The translations under genes and the position numbers were made by a program. Shown in pieces: positions 6,028-12,548 of a stretch of 12,548 bases of DNA. The stretch is taken from assembly GCA_964592115.1 (NCBI GenBank), contig CAZQCP010000089.1:1-12548 (forward strand). The letters are read 5' to 3'. The first letter of the stretch is position 1. Every line of letters begins with the position of its first letter. The notes below the pieces were generated by a model. It saw nothing but the letters and a program-made list of their open reading frames with translations. It did no database searches and was not told where the DNA came from. Source of the DNA: Sva-07 sp964592115. Lineage in GTDB: Bacteria > Actinomycetota > Acidimicrobiia > Acidimicrobiales > Ilumatobacteraceae.

Positions 6028-6875
6028 ATGGACGATGGTATGCACAGCACGATGGAACCGCCGACGTTCACGGTGGCGACGCTCCCCCCGCCGACGTTGA
6101 CACGTCCCAAGGCTCCGCCGAACCTCGTCAGCCAGGCGCCGGTGCTGCCACTCGTGGTCGCATCGGTCCCCCAGCCGGCGACCACGACGGCGATGCCGTT
6201 CGCCACATCGCTCAACCCGGCGCCACCGACTCGGCCGGCGCACAAGAAGAGCGGTGGCGGCGGTCGCCGCTTCTTGAGCTGGCTGGTCCTGCTCGCCGCC
6301 ATCGGAGGTATCGCATTCGCGGCGATCACGTACGGACCCGAACTGATGGACCGCGCCGACGGCGACACCGTCGATGAGCCGGACGCACCCATGTCGTTCC
6401 CGATCGCCGCGGTCGCGCCGGCACCGATCCGCACCGCGACCTATACGGTCGAGCGCACCGACGCCAACGGGTCGATGAGCTACACGGTGACGACCGACTT
6501 CGANNNNNNNNNNNNNNNNNNNNNNNNNNNNNNNNNNNNNNNNNNNNNNNNNNNNNNNNNNNNNNNNNNNNNNNNNNNNNNNNNNNNNNNNNNNNNNNNN
6601 NNNCGGCGCCTGCGCCCGATGTCGCCCCTGCTCCGCCTGCTGTGCTGCCGCCCGGCATCGCCCTCGCCGCGGACGCCGACATGAGCGTGCCGCTCAAGGT
6701 CGAGATGTGGATCGACGACACCGGCCTCGTGCGTCAGCTGATCTTGCCGGCCGCGCTCGGCGGCGAGACGATCCGAGTCTCGGCGGTCTCGTCAGAGCCG
6801 CTGCAGGCGACGTACCCCCCGCCTGAGCAGGTGCAGCCGCTGACGGCGAACATCCTCCTCTCGCTCGGCGGCTGA
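6028..6875 (+). CDS. Single-pass membrane protein with proline-rich N-terminus, function unknown, interrupted by an assembly gap
   Basis: I do not recognise a named family. Residues 1-70 are Pro/Thr/Ala-rich and likely disordered. A basic and glycine patch (AHKKSGGGGRR, 71-81) precedes a membrane helix at about 83-102 (FLSWLVLLAAIGGIAFAAIT), followed by an acidic linker and TYTVERTDANGSMSYTVTTDF (138-158). Charge distribution puts the N-terminus inside and the C-terminal domain outside. After 100 N coding resumes in a different frame (frame of 6642): a Pro/Ala-rich linker, then VPLKVEMWIDDTGLVRQLIL and a last stretch ending LLSLGG, stop at 6873-6875. The frame change is explained by unknown gap length, so I keep one gene. 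The 'WIDDTGLVR' strand style loosely recalls LppX/LprG-type lipid-carrier domains, a weak inference. ATGs at 6028, 6040 and 6052 are all possible starts; none has a Shine-Dalgarno site. Confidence 0.65.
6504..6603. other. Assembly gap (100 N) inside the membrane-protein gene
   Basis: A second run of exactly 100 undetermined bases. The left flank is coding in the frame of 6028 and the right flank in the frame of 6642, so the real gap length cannot be congruent with 100 modulo 3 if the gene is intact. Confidence 0.95.
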
Positions 6876-6957
6876 GCTGCCGCGCGCCCGCAGCACGGCG
6901 CGGTCTCGGCGAACAGACATTTCGTACAAGGACCCCGCGGGCGGCGCACGCGCTCCG

Positions 6958-6963
6958 TAGGGT
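6958..6963 (+). promoter_or_regulatory. Probable -10 element (TAGGGT) of the purine operon
   Basis: TAGGGT fits TANNNT and ends 7 nt before the GTG at 6971, with no Shine-Dalgarno sequence between. A leaderless operon mRNA starting at or near the GTG is the simplest reading. The rest of the 95-bp spacer after the membrane-protein gene shows no obvious purine riboswitch (too short for an aptamer plus expression platform) and no clear PurR box. Confidence 0.4.
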
Positions 6964-6970
6964 CGACGCA

Positions 6971-9829
6971 GTGGGCCAGCGGCATCGACTGACCATCACC
7001 ACGATCGAAGCCGACCCGCGAGCAGCGGCGATCGTCGCTGCTGCGGACCACCTCGGCATCGCGCTGGGCGGAACCGTGCGCATCTCGGACATCGTCTTCG
7101 TCGAAGCGTCGCTCGACACCGATGCTCGTCAGCGCCTCCACGGCGTACTCGTCGACCCGCTGCTGCAGCGTGGGCACTGGGAGCTGGTCACGGATCCAGC
7201 GGCCGGTTCGGCGGTCGAGATCACGCTGCTTCCCGGTGTGACCGACACGGCGGCGGACGCGGTCGTCCACGCCGCCGGCCAACTCGGCATCGCTATCACC
7301 GCGGCAGCCACCGGGCGACGAGTCGAGTTCGACAGCACGATCGACCAGGCCGTCCGCGACGAACTCGTCGCGCGGTTGCTCGCCAACCCGGTGATCGAAC
7401 GATGGGCAAGCGGCACGATCGAGCCTCCCTTCGTCGAGATCGCGCCCACGCCTGCGCCGCCCGAGGTCATCGTCATCCGCGGCCTCGACGACGACGGGTT
7501 GCAGGAGCTCAACGAGGCGCGATCGCTGTACCTCGATCCCGATGAGCTGCGCGTCATCCGAGACGAGTACGAGCGCCTCGGCCGCGACATCACCGACGTC
7601 GAGATCGAGATGTTCGCCCAGACATGGAGCGAACACTGTGCCCACAAGACGTTTCGCGCCCGCATCAAACATGACGGTGACACCGACGACGAGATGGCTA
7701 CCGGATCGCTGCTCGGCCGGTTGCGGGCATGCACCGACTCGATCGATGCACCGTTCGTACGGTCGTCGTTCGTCGGCAACGCGGGAGTCGTGGAATTCAC
7801 GCCCGGCACGACGATCGCGTTGAAGGCGGAGACCCATAACCATCCCTCCGCCGTCGAACCCTTCGGGGGCGCCAACACCGGCGTCGGCGGCGTGATCCGC
7901 GACGTGCTCGGCATCGCCCACCGTCCGATCGCGATCACCGACATCTTGTGCTTCGGCCCGCCCGACCTCCCGCTCGACGAACTGCCCGCAGGTGCACTCC
8001 ACCCCCGACGGATTCGCGAGGGCGTGATCGACGGCGTGGCCGACTATGGCAACAAGATCGGGCTCCCGACCGTCGCCGGCGCCGTGCTCTACGACCGCGC
8101 CTACACCACCAACCCGCTCGTGTTCGCCGGATGTGTCGGCACGGCGCCGACCCGCGAGCTCCACGACGGGCCGTTCCCCGGTGATCGTGTCGTCGTGTTG
8201 GGCGGCGCCACCGGGCGCGATGGCATCCGCGGCGCGACGTTCTCGTCGGCGACGATGGATGCCACGACCGGGGCGGTCGCCGGTGCCAGCGTGCAGATCG
8301 GCGACCCCGTCGTCGAGAAGCTGCTGATCGACGCGCTCATCGGCGCCGAGGATCTCTACTCGGCGATCACCGACTGCGGCGCGGGCGGGCTGTCGTCGGC
8401 GGTCGGCGAGATGGCCGAAGCCGTCGGCGCCGATGTCGAGCTCGACCACGTGCCGCGCAAGTACCCCGGCCTCGAAGCGTGGGAGGTGTGGCTGTCGGAG
8501 GCCCAGGAGCGAATGGTGATCGCCGTGCCGCCGACGTCGCTCGCCGCGTTGACCGAGCGATGCGAGCGCGTCGGCGTGGCCGTTGCCGACATCGGCACGT
8601 TCACCGGCGACGGCCGCCTCGTGGTGCGTCAGGACGGCGCTGTTGTCGCCGACATCGACACGGCGTTCTTGCACGACGGTCGGCCCCAACGCACCATGCG
8701 AGCCGCGCTTCCGACACCGGAGCGCGCCGGGACCGGCCGCAAGATCGACGACCCCGCGGCGATGTTGCGGCGCCTCCTCGCCCACCCGAACATCGCCTCC
8801 AAGGCCACGACCATCCATCGCTACGACCACGAGATCCGCGGCGCCACCGTCGTGCGTCCGCTCGTCGGCGCGCTGGGCGATGCTCACGCCGACGGCGTCG
8901 TGCTCGCCGAACCGGACAGCTCGACCGGCATCGCCATCGGCATCGGCGTCAACCCGTGGTACGGGCTCCACGACCCTGAAGCGATGGCGTACGCCGTGGT
9001 CGACGAGGCGATCCGCAACGTCGTCGCCGTCGGCGCCGACCCCGCGAAGGTCGCGCTGCTTGACAACTTCTCGTGGGGCGACCCGCGCCGACCGTCGACG
9101 CTCGGCGAGCTCGTCGCTGCCGTCGACGGATGTTGCGGCGCCGCCCGCATGTACAGCGCACCGTTCGTGTCCGGCAAGGACTCGCTGAACAACGAGTACG
9201 TCGGCGCCGACGGCCAGCGCCACGCGGTACCGCCGACGCTGGTGATCACCGCCGTCGCCCACGTGCCCGACGCCGACCGCTGCGTCACGCCCGACCTCGC
9301 GACGGCCGGGGACGTGTTGCTGCTCGTCGGCGACACCCATCCCGAGTTCGCCGGGTCACACCTCGACATGGTGCTCGCGGACACGGCGCCAGCGGCGAGC
9401 GACATCGATTCCTCCCGAGCCGGTGCCGTGCCGGCGCCCGACCCGGACGCGCCCGAGCGCTACCGCAGGTTGCACGCGGCGATGCAGGCAGGGCTCGTCG
9501 CCGCCTGCCACGACGTGTCCGAGGGCGGGCTGGCCGTGGCACTCGCCGAGATGTGCATCGGCGGTCGCCTCGGTGCGACGATCGACGACCTCCCCGCTGC
9601 CGACCTGGCGACCGCCCTGTTCAGCGAGTCGACGGGTCGGCTCGTGGTCGAAGTCGCCGCCGCAGACGTCGACGAGTTCGTCGACATGCTGAGCGGTGGG
9701 GTCACCCGACTCGGCGTCGTCACCGCGGAACCGCAACTGTCCTTCCCCGGCGTCGAACCGATCGACGTGCACGAGCTCGCCGCCATCTTCAACGGCGGCG
9801 ACGGCGACGAGGGGGAGGGCGCGCCGTGA
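6971..9829 (+). CDS. purL: Phosphoribosylformylglycinamidine (FGAM) synthetase, PurS-PurS-PurL fusion
   Basis: 952 residues. It catalyses ATP-dependent amidation of FGAR to FGAM, using ammonia delivered by PurQ. Residues about 8-150 hold two PurS-like repeats. The first is 8-73 (ADHLGIALGG, VLVDPLLQRGHW). The second is 82-150 (ITLLPGVTD, QLGIAITA, GRRVEFD, LLANPVIERW), which matches the PurS hallmark ending. The PurL core follows: FAQTWSEHCAHKTF (215-228) with His222, KAETHNHPSAVEPFGG (285-300), DCGAGGLSSAVGEMAE (468-483), PFVSGKDSLNNEY (731-743), CHDVSEGGLAVALAE (846-860) and FSESTGR (884-890). Stand-alone PurL is about 740 residues, so the extra length is the PurS block. GTG at 6971 is the start because the first repeat begins within 10 codons; a TAGGGT box lies 7 nt upstream. 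It overlaps purQ by 4 bp (GTGA). The fusion type is known as PurSL in some bacteria (from memory). Confidence 0.96.
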   Translation: MGQRHRLTITTIEADPRAAAIVAAADHLGIALGGTVRISDIVFVEASLDTDARQRLHGVLVDPLLQRGHWELVTDPAAGSAVEITLLPGVTDTAADAVVHAAGQLGIAITAAATGRRVEFDSTIDQAVRDELVARLLANPVIERWASGTIEPPFVEIAPTPAPPEVIVIRGLDDDGLQELNEARSLYLDPDELRVIRDEYERLGRDITDVEIEMFAQTWSEHCAHKTFRARIKHDGDTDDEMATGSLLGRLRACTDSIDAPFVRSSFVGNAGVVEFTPGTTIALKAETHNHPSAVEPFGGANTGVGGVIRDVLGIAHRPIAITDILCFGPPDLPLDELPAGALHPRRIREGVIDGVADYGNKIGLPTVAGAVLYDRAYTTNPLVFAGCVGTAPTRELHDGPFPGDRVVVLGGATGRDGIRGATFSSATMDATTGAVAGASVQIGDPVVEKLLIDALIGAEDLYSAITDCGAGGLSSAVGEMAEAVGADVELDHVPRKYPGLEAWEVWLSEAQERMVIAVPPTSLAALTERCERVGVAVADIGTFTGDGRLVVRQDGAVVADIDTAFLHDGRPQRTMRAALPTPERAGTGRKIDDPAAMLRRLLAHPNIASKATTIHRYDHEIRGATVVRPLVGALGDAHADGVVLAEPDSSTGIAIGIGVNPWYGLHDPEAMAYAVVDEAIRNVVAVGADPAKVALLDNFSWGDPRRPSTLGELVAAVDGCCGAARMYSAPFVSGKDSLNNEYVGADGQRHAVPPTLVITAVAHVPDADRCVTPDLATAGDVLLLVGDTHPEFAGSHLDMVLADTAPAASDIDSSRAGAVPAPDPDAPERYRRLHAAMQAGLVAACHDVSEGGLAVALAEMCIGGRLGATIDDLPAADLATALFSESTGRLVVEVAAADVDEFVDMLSGGVTRLGVVTAEPQLSFPGVEPIDVHELAAIFNGGDGDEGEGAP
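9811..9819 (+). promoter_or_regulatory. Shine-Dalgarno site of purQ
   Basis: GGGGGAGGG lies inside the last codons of purL, 6 nt before the GTG at 9826. It decides the purQ start and is far stronger than the signals at most other starts here. It also encodes the Glu/Gly tail of PurL (DEGEG), so the acidic PurL C-terminus may be shaped by the need for this site. Confidence 0.7.
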
Positions 9830-10548
9830 GTGCGGTCCCCGCCATCGTCATCGCCGGGCCCGGCACGAACCGCGACCCCGACGCGAGCGCGGCGCTCGAA
9901 CTGGCGGGTGCAGCACCGCGTACCGTGCTCGCCTCCGAGCTCGTCGCCAACCCCGCCGTGCTCGACGAGGCGCGACTGGCAGTGATCGCCGGCGGGTTCA
10001 GCTACGCCGACTCGCTCGGTGCAGGCCGCATGCTGGCGCTCGACCTGGCACTCGGCGTCGGCGACGAGCTGCGGGCGTTCGTGGCCGCCGGGCGCCCGGT
10101 GATCGGCATCTGCAACGGGTTCCAGGTGCTGACGCGGGCACGGTTGCTGCCCGGCGCGCTCGGCCACAACGTGCAGGGACGCTTCGACTGCCGCTGGGTC
10201 GTACTCGATCCCGTGCCGACGAGCAACTCGATCTGGACGGCGGGCATCGACGATCCGATCCACTGCCCGATCGCCCACGGTGAAGGGCGCTACGTGCACC
10301 CCGACCCCGACTCCCTCCACGCCGCGGGCCAAGTTGCGCTGCGCTATGCGGGCACGAACCCAAACGGCTCGGTCGCCGACATCGCCGGAGTCAGCGACAC
10401 GACGGGGGTCGTGCTCGGCCTGATGCCTCACCCCGAGAACCACATCACCGCTCGCCAGCATCCCCGGCACCATCGCCGCGGTGGCGGAGCCGAGCACCTC
10501 GGGCTGCGACTGTTCGTCAACGGTGTGCGCCACGCCGCAGAGCTGTGA
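9826..10548 (+). CDS. purQ: FGAM synthetase glutaminase subunit PurQ
   Basis: 240 residues, class I (triad) glutamine amidotransferase that hydrolyses glutamine and passes ammonia to PurL. Visible motifs are GPGTNRD (11-17), GGFSYADSLGAGRM (56-69), the nucleophile elbow GICNGFQVL (94-102) with Cys96, AHGEGRY (150-156), and PHPENH (201-206) with the catalytic His202 and Glu204. All triad residues are present. The length is normal for stand-alone PurQ (220-260). The start is a GTG overlapping the purL stop (GTGA), backed by the strong Shine-Dalgarno site, so purL and purQ are translationally coupled as expected for subunits of one enzyme. An open frame extends far upstream within purL but is only a shadow. 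The segment at 211-222 is rich in His and Arg, a local departure of no obvious meaning. Confidence 0.96.
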   Translation: MSAVPAIVIAGPGTNRDPDASAALELAGAAPRTVLASELVANPAVLDEARLAVIAGGFSYADSLGAGRMLALDLALGVGDELRAFVAAGRPVIGICNGFQVLTRARLLPGALGHNVQGRFDCRWVVLDPVPTSNSIWTAGIDDPIHCPIAHGEGRYVHPDPDSLHAAGQVALRYAGTNPNGSVADIAGVSDTTGVVLGLMPHPENHITARQHPRHHRRGGGAEHLGLRLFVNGVRHAAEL

Positions 10549-10558
10549 TGGTGACACC

Positions 10559-11542
10559 GTGACGATCACCCTCCCCGCACCACTCCTCGACATCGACCTG
10601 CCGCTCCCCGACCGCCGCGACGGCAAGGTGCGCGTGTCGTACGCGCTCGACGACGAGCGGCGCGTCTTCGTCACGACCGACCGGTTGTCGGCGTTCGATC
10701 GCATCGTGGCGGGCGTTCCGTACAAGGGCCAGGTGCTCAACCAGCTGTCCGCATGGTGGTTCCGCGAGACCGCGGACATCGTCGCCAACCATGCGCTGGG
10801 CACACCCGACCCCAACGTGCTGATCGCTCGCGCCGCGACACCGCTGGTGGTCGAGGTGGTCGTGCGCGGCTACATCACGGGCGTCACCGACACGTCCCTC
10901 TGGACGCGCTACGCCGCAGGCCAACGAGTGATCGACGGTCACCGCCTGCCCGACGGCCTCGCCAAGAACACCCGGCTCGCCGAGCCGATCATCACGCCCA
11001 CCACCAAGGCCGACGCGGGTGGGCACGACGTGCCGCTGTCGTGCCAGGACGTCGTCGACCGCGGGCTCGTGGAGCGCGACCTCTGGCAGCGCGTCGAAGC
11101 CGCTGCCCTCGCCCTGTTCGCCCGCGGCACCGAACGCGGAGCGGCCGCCGGGCTGGTGCTCGCCGACACGAAGTTCGAGTTCGGCACGACCTCCGACGGC
11201 ACGCTGTTGCTGATCGACGAGGTGCTGACCCCCGACTCGTCGCGCTGGTGGCTGGCCGACACGTACGCACAGCGCCTGGCAGCCGGCGACGAACCGGAGA
11301 GCCTGGACAAAGAGGTCGTGCGCTTGGCGCTCGCGGCGAGCGGCTACACGGGTCAGGGCCCGGCGCCCGAGCTGGGCGACGAGGTGTGGGCGGCCACGTC
11401 GGCACGCTACGTCGACGCCTTCGAGCGACTCACGGGCACCAAGTTCGCGCCCGGCGCATACCCTGCAGGACCGAGGATCACCGCTGCGCTCGAGGCTGCA
11501 CTCGCAGCCGAAGGCGCCGGAGAAACTGGAGCAACCCCATGA
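10559..11542 (+). CDS. purC: Phosphoribosylaminoimidazole-succinocarboxamide (SAICAR) synthetase
   Basis: 327 residues counted from GTG at 10559. It condenses CAIR with aspartate using ATP. Family signatures in order are GKVRVSYALDDERRVFVTTDRLSAFD (22-47, nucleotide-binding region), PYKGQVLNQLSAWWF (54-68), VVRGYITG (101-108), IITPTTKAD (144-152), DTKFEFG (203-209), LIDEVLTPDSSRWW (218-231) and SLDKEVVR (near 255). It is of the longer, 290-330-residue type found in actinobacteria and yeast Ade1, not the 240-residue E. coli type. The start is 10 bp after the purQ stop; an open frame continues 26 codons upstream into purQ, but it is Cys-rich, unlike the family, and unlikely. The ribosome-binding signal is weak (GGTGA, 4 nt spacing), so expression may rely on coupling to purQ. 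It overlaps purF by 4 bp (ATGA). Confidence 0.94.
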   Translation: MTITLPAPLLDIDLPLPDRRDGKVRVSYALDDERRVFVTTDRLSAFDRIVAGVPYKGQVLNQLSAWWFRETADIVANHALGTPDPNVLIARAATPLVVEVVVRGYITGVTDTSLWTRYAAGQRVIDGHRLPDGLAKNTRLAEPIITPTTKADAGGHDVPLSCQDVVDRGLVERDLWQRVEAAALALFARGTERGAAAGLVLADTKFEFGTTSDGTLLLIDEVLTPDSSRWWLADTYAQRLAAGDEPESLDKEVVRLALAASGYTGQGPAPELGDEVWAATSARYVDAFERLTGTKFAPGAYPAGPRITAALEAALAAEGAGETGATP

Positions 11543-12548
11543 CCACCTCCCGCCCGATCCCGGTCCGCGCCGCCGACGTATCGCGGGCCGACGCTCCGTT
11601 CGCCGACGCTCCTTTCGCCGATTCGCCGCGGGAGGAGTGCGGGGTGCTCGGCATCTCGACCCCCCATGGCGATGGCGTCGCCCAGTTGGCGTTCTTCGGG
11701 CTGTTCGCACTCCAGCACCGCGGCCAGGAGGCGGCCGGCATCGCCGTCAGCGACGGTCGTCGGGCGCGGGTGCACAAGGAGGCCGGGCTCGTCTCCAACG
11801 TGTTCACGCCCGAGACGATGGCCCCGCTGAGCGGCTACCACGCCATCGGCCACAACCGCTACTCGACCACGGGGTCGAACGCCGAGCGCAACATCCAACC
11901 GTTCCTCGTGGAGACGATGCACGGCCCGCTCGCCCTCGCCCACAACGGCAACATCGTCAACGCCCCGGCGCTGCGTGACGAATTGCTCCAGCGCGGGTTC
12001 GGGCTCACGGCGACGAGCGACTCGGAGGTGATGACGCTGATGCTCGCCGCCGCTGGCGGCCAGACGTGGGAGGAACGCCTGGAGCGGACGCTGCCGGCGT
12101 GGAAGGGAGCGTTCTCCCTCGTGTTGCTCGCTGCCGACCACGTGATCGCGGTCCGTGATCCGTGGGGCTTCCGGCCGCTGTCGATCGGGCGGCTGCCGCA
12201 CGGTGGCCACGCGGTCGCCAGCGAAACGTGCGCGCTGTCGACGCTCGGCTGTGTCGAGATCGAGGAGGTCGGTCCCGGCGAGATGGTGACGCTGCGCGGT
12301 GCCGAGGTCCACCGCAGCCAGGTGCTCGCACCGCAACCGCGCAGCGCCCGCTGCACGTTCGAGTTCGTCTACTTCTCCCGTCCCGACTCGGTGTGGGACG
12401 GCCACAACGTGCATCACGTGCGCCAACGCCTCGGTCGTGTGCTGGGCGAGGAGTCGCCCGCCGACGCCGATGTCGTCATCCCTGTGCCGGACTCCTCGAT
12501 CCCCGCGGCGATCGGCTACTCGAACCAGACCGGCATTCCGTTCAACGA
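11539..12548 (+). CDS. purF: Amidophosphoribosyltransferase, N-terminal part, 3' end outside window
   Basis: Partial; 336 codons are visible. It catalyses the first committed step of purine synthesis (PRPP plus glutamine to phosphoribosylamine). The N-terminal Ntn glutaminase domain starts at Cys34 in REECGVLGI, so a 33-residue propeptide must be removed. Also visible are LQHRGQEAAGI (58-68), HNRYSTTGSN (105-114), HNGNIVN (135-141), TSDSEV (159-164), RDPWGFRPL (206-214) and ASETCAL (227-233). RCTFEFVYFSRPDS (271-284) contains Cys272, the position of the first Fe-S ligand in the Bacillus-type enzyme (mature Cys236 there, mature 239 here). The PRPP domain begins with VVIPVPDSSIPAAIGY (312-327) and is cut by the edge. 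The ATG overlaps the purC stop (ATGA), with GGAG 7 nt upstream. The propeptide carries a short tandem repeat. Feedback by purine nucleotides is expected from the family. Confidence 0.95.
   Translation, partial: MTTSRPIPVRAADVSRADAPFADAPFADSPREECGVLGISTPHGDGVAQLAFFGLFALQHRGQEAAGIAVSDGRRARVHKEAGLVSNVFTPETMAPLSGYHAIGHNRYSTTGSNAERNIQPFLVETMHGPLALAHNGNIVNAPALRDELLQRGFGLTATSDSEVMTLMLAAAGGQTWEERLERTLPAWKGAFSLVLLAADHVIAVRDPWGFRPLSIGRLPHGGHAVASETCALSTLGCVEIEEVGPGEMVTLRGAEVHRSQVLAPQPRSARCTFEFVYFSRPDSVWDGHNVHHVRQRLGRVLGEESPADADVVIPVPDSSIPAAIGYSNQTGIPFN
11587..11628 (+). repeat. 15-bp in-frame tandem repeat in the purF propeptide
   Basis: GCCGACGCTCCGTTC (11587-11601) is followed by the same unit with one change (11602-11616) and a diverged partial third copy (11617-11628). 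It encodes ADAPF-ADAPF-ADSP just before the REE-Cys cleavage region. Because the unit is a multiple of three, copy-number change would alter only propeptide length. Confidence 0.75.

Noticed and set aside
6880..6903. GC hairpin after the membrane-protein gene as an intrinsic terminator
   Set aside because: Only a 6-bp stem with a 12-nt loop and no T tract. Such stems are common by chance at this GC content.
6876..6970. Purine riboswitch or PurR operator upstream of purSL
   Set aside because: At 95 bp the spacer is short, the probable -10 lies 7 nt before the GTG leaving no leader RNA, and I see no conserved aptamer core or palindromic PurR box.
6734..9340. 868-codon minus-strand open frame antisense to purSL
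   Set aside because: Long antisense frames are expected opposite high-GC genes. Composition is Asp/Arg/Val/Gly-rich without motifs, and the plus strand carries an unmistakable PurL.
9073..9825. Upstream extension of purQ frame
   Set aside because: Arg-rich shadow within purSL; the GTG at 9826 has a strong Shine-Dalgarno site and the usual PurQ N-terminus.
10481..10558. Upstream extension of purC beginning MAEPSTSGCDCSS
   Set aside because: It overlaps the purQ C-terminus in another frame, is Cys-rich and unlike any PurC N-terminus. The GTG at 10559 places GKVRVSY at the usual distance from the start.
11407..12426. 339-codon minus-strand open frame antisense to purF
   Set aside because: Shadow of purC/purF; no domain, and biased composition.

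Overview
The window is very GC-rich (an estimated two thirds or more G+C), gene-dense and strongly codon-biased. It looks chromosomal and actinobacterial. The S9-peptidase, GMC-oxidoreductase, HANGDH-type beta-lactamase-fold and SURF1 genes, together with several leaderless-looking starts, suggest the class Acidimicrobiia (Ilumatobacter-like). That placement is an inference from protein style, not a measured result. Two runs of exactly 100 N (2304-2403 and 6504-6603) look like scaffold-gap placeholders. I see no tRNA, rRNA, CRISPR array, phage gene or transposase.

Left part (1-6003), mixed catabolic and housekeeping genes in tight divergent and convergent pairs. A partial S9-family peptidase (minus) diverges over 44 bp from an alpha/beta hydrolase (plus). 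The hydrolase converges on a gap-broken phosphotransferase/kinase-like gene (minus), and the two stop codons are the outer edges of one palindromic element (2036-2081). The kinase gene diverges over 45 bp from a SURF1-like cytochrome-oxidase assembly gene (plus). SURF1 runs 98 bp into the 3' end of a convergent metallo-beta-lactamase-fold hydrolase (minus). That hydrolase lies 7 bp downstream of a compact GMC oxidoreductase, and the two probably form an operon.

Middle (6028-6875): a gene for a single-pass membrane protein with a proline-rich N-terminal segment, interrupted by the second N run.

Right part (6971-12548), the clearest pathway in the window: a purine-biosynthesis operon purSL-purQ-purC-purF (the last truncated by the window edge). 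purL/purQ and purC/purF overlap by 4 bp, and purQ/purC are 10 bp apart. PurF makes phosphoribosylamine, PurSL with PurQ forms the FGAM synthetase, and PurC makes SAICAR. The most notable protein feature is that PurL carries two PurS-like repeats fused at its N-terminus. This puts the normally separate PurS dimer and PurL on one chain while PurQ stays separate.

I do not see an exotic or clearly undescribed system. The items most worth a second look are the tandem-PurS/PurL fusion, the stop-to-stop palindrome, the repeated CTACCGT element close upstream of start codons, the short in-frame repeat in the PurF propeptide, and the His-to-Asn change in the beta-lactamase-fold motif.
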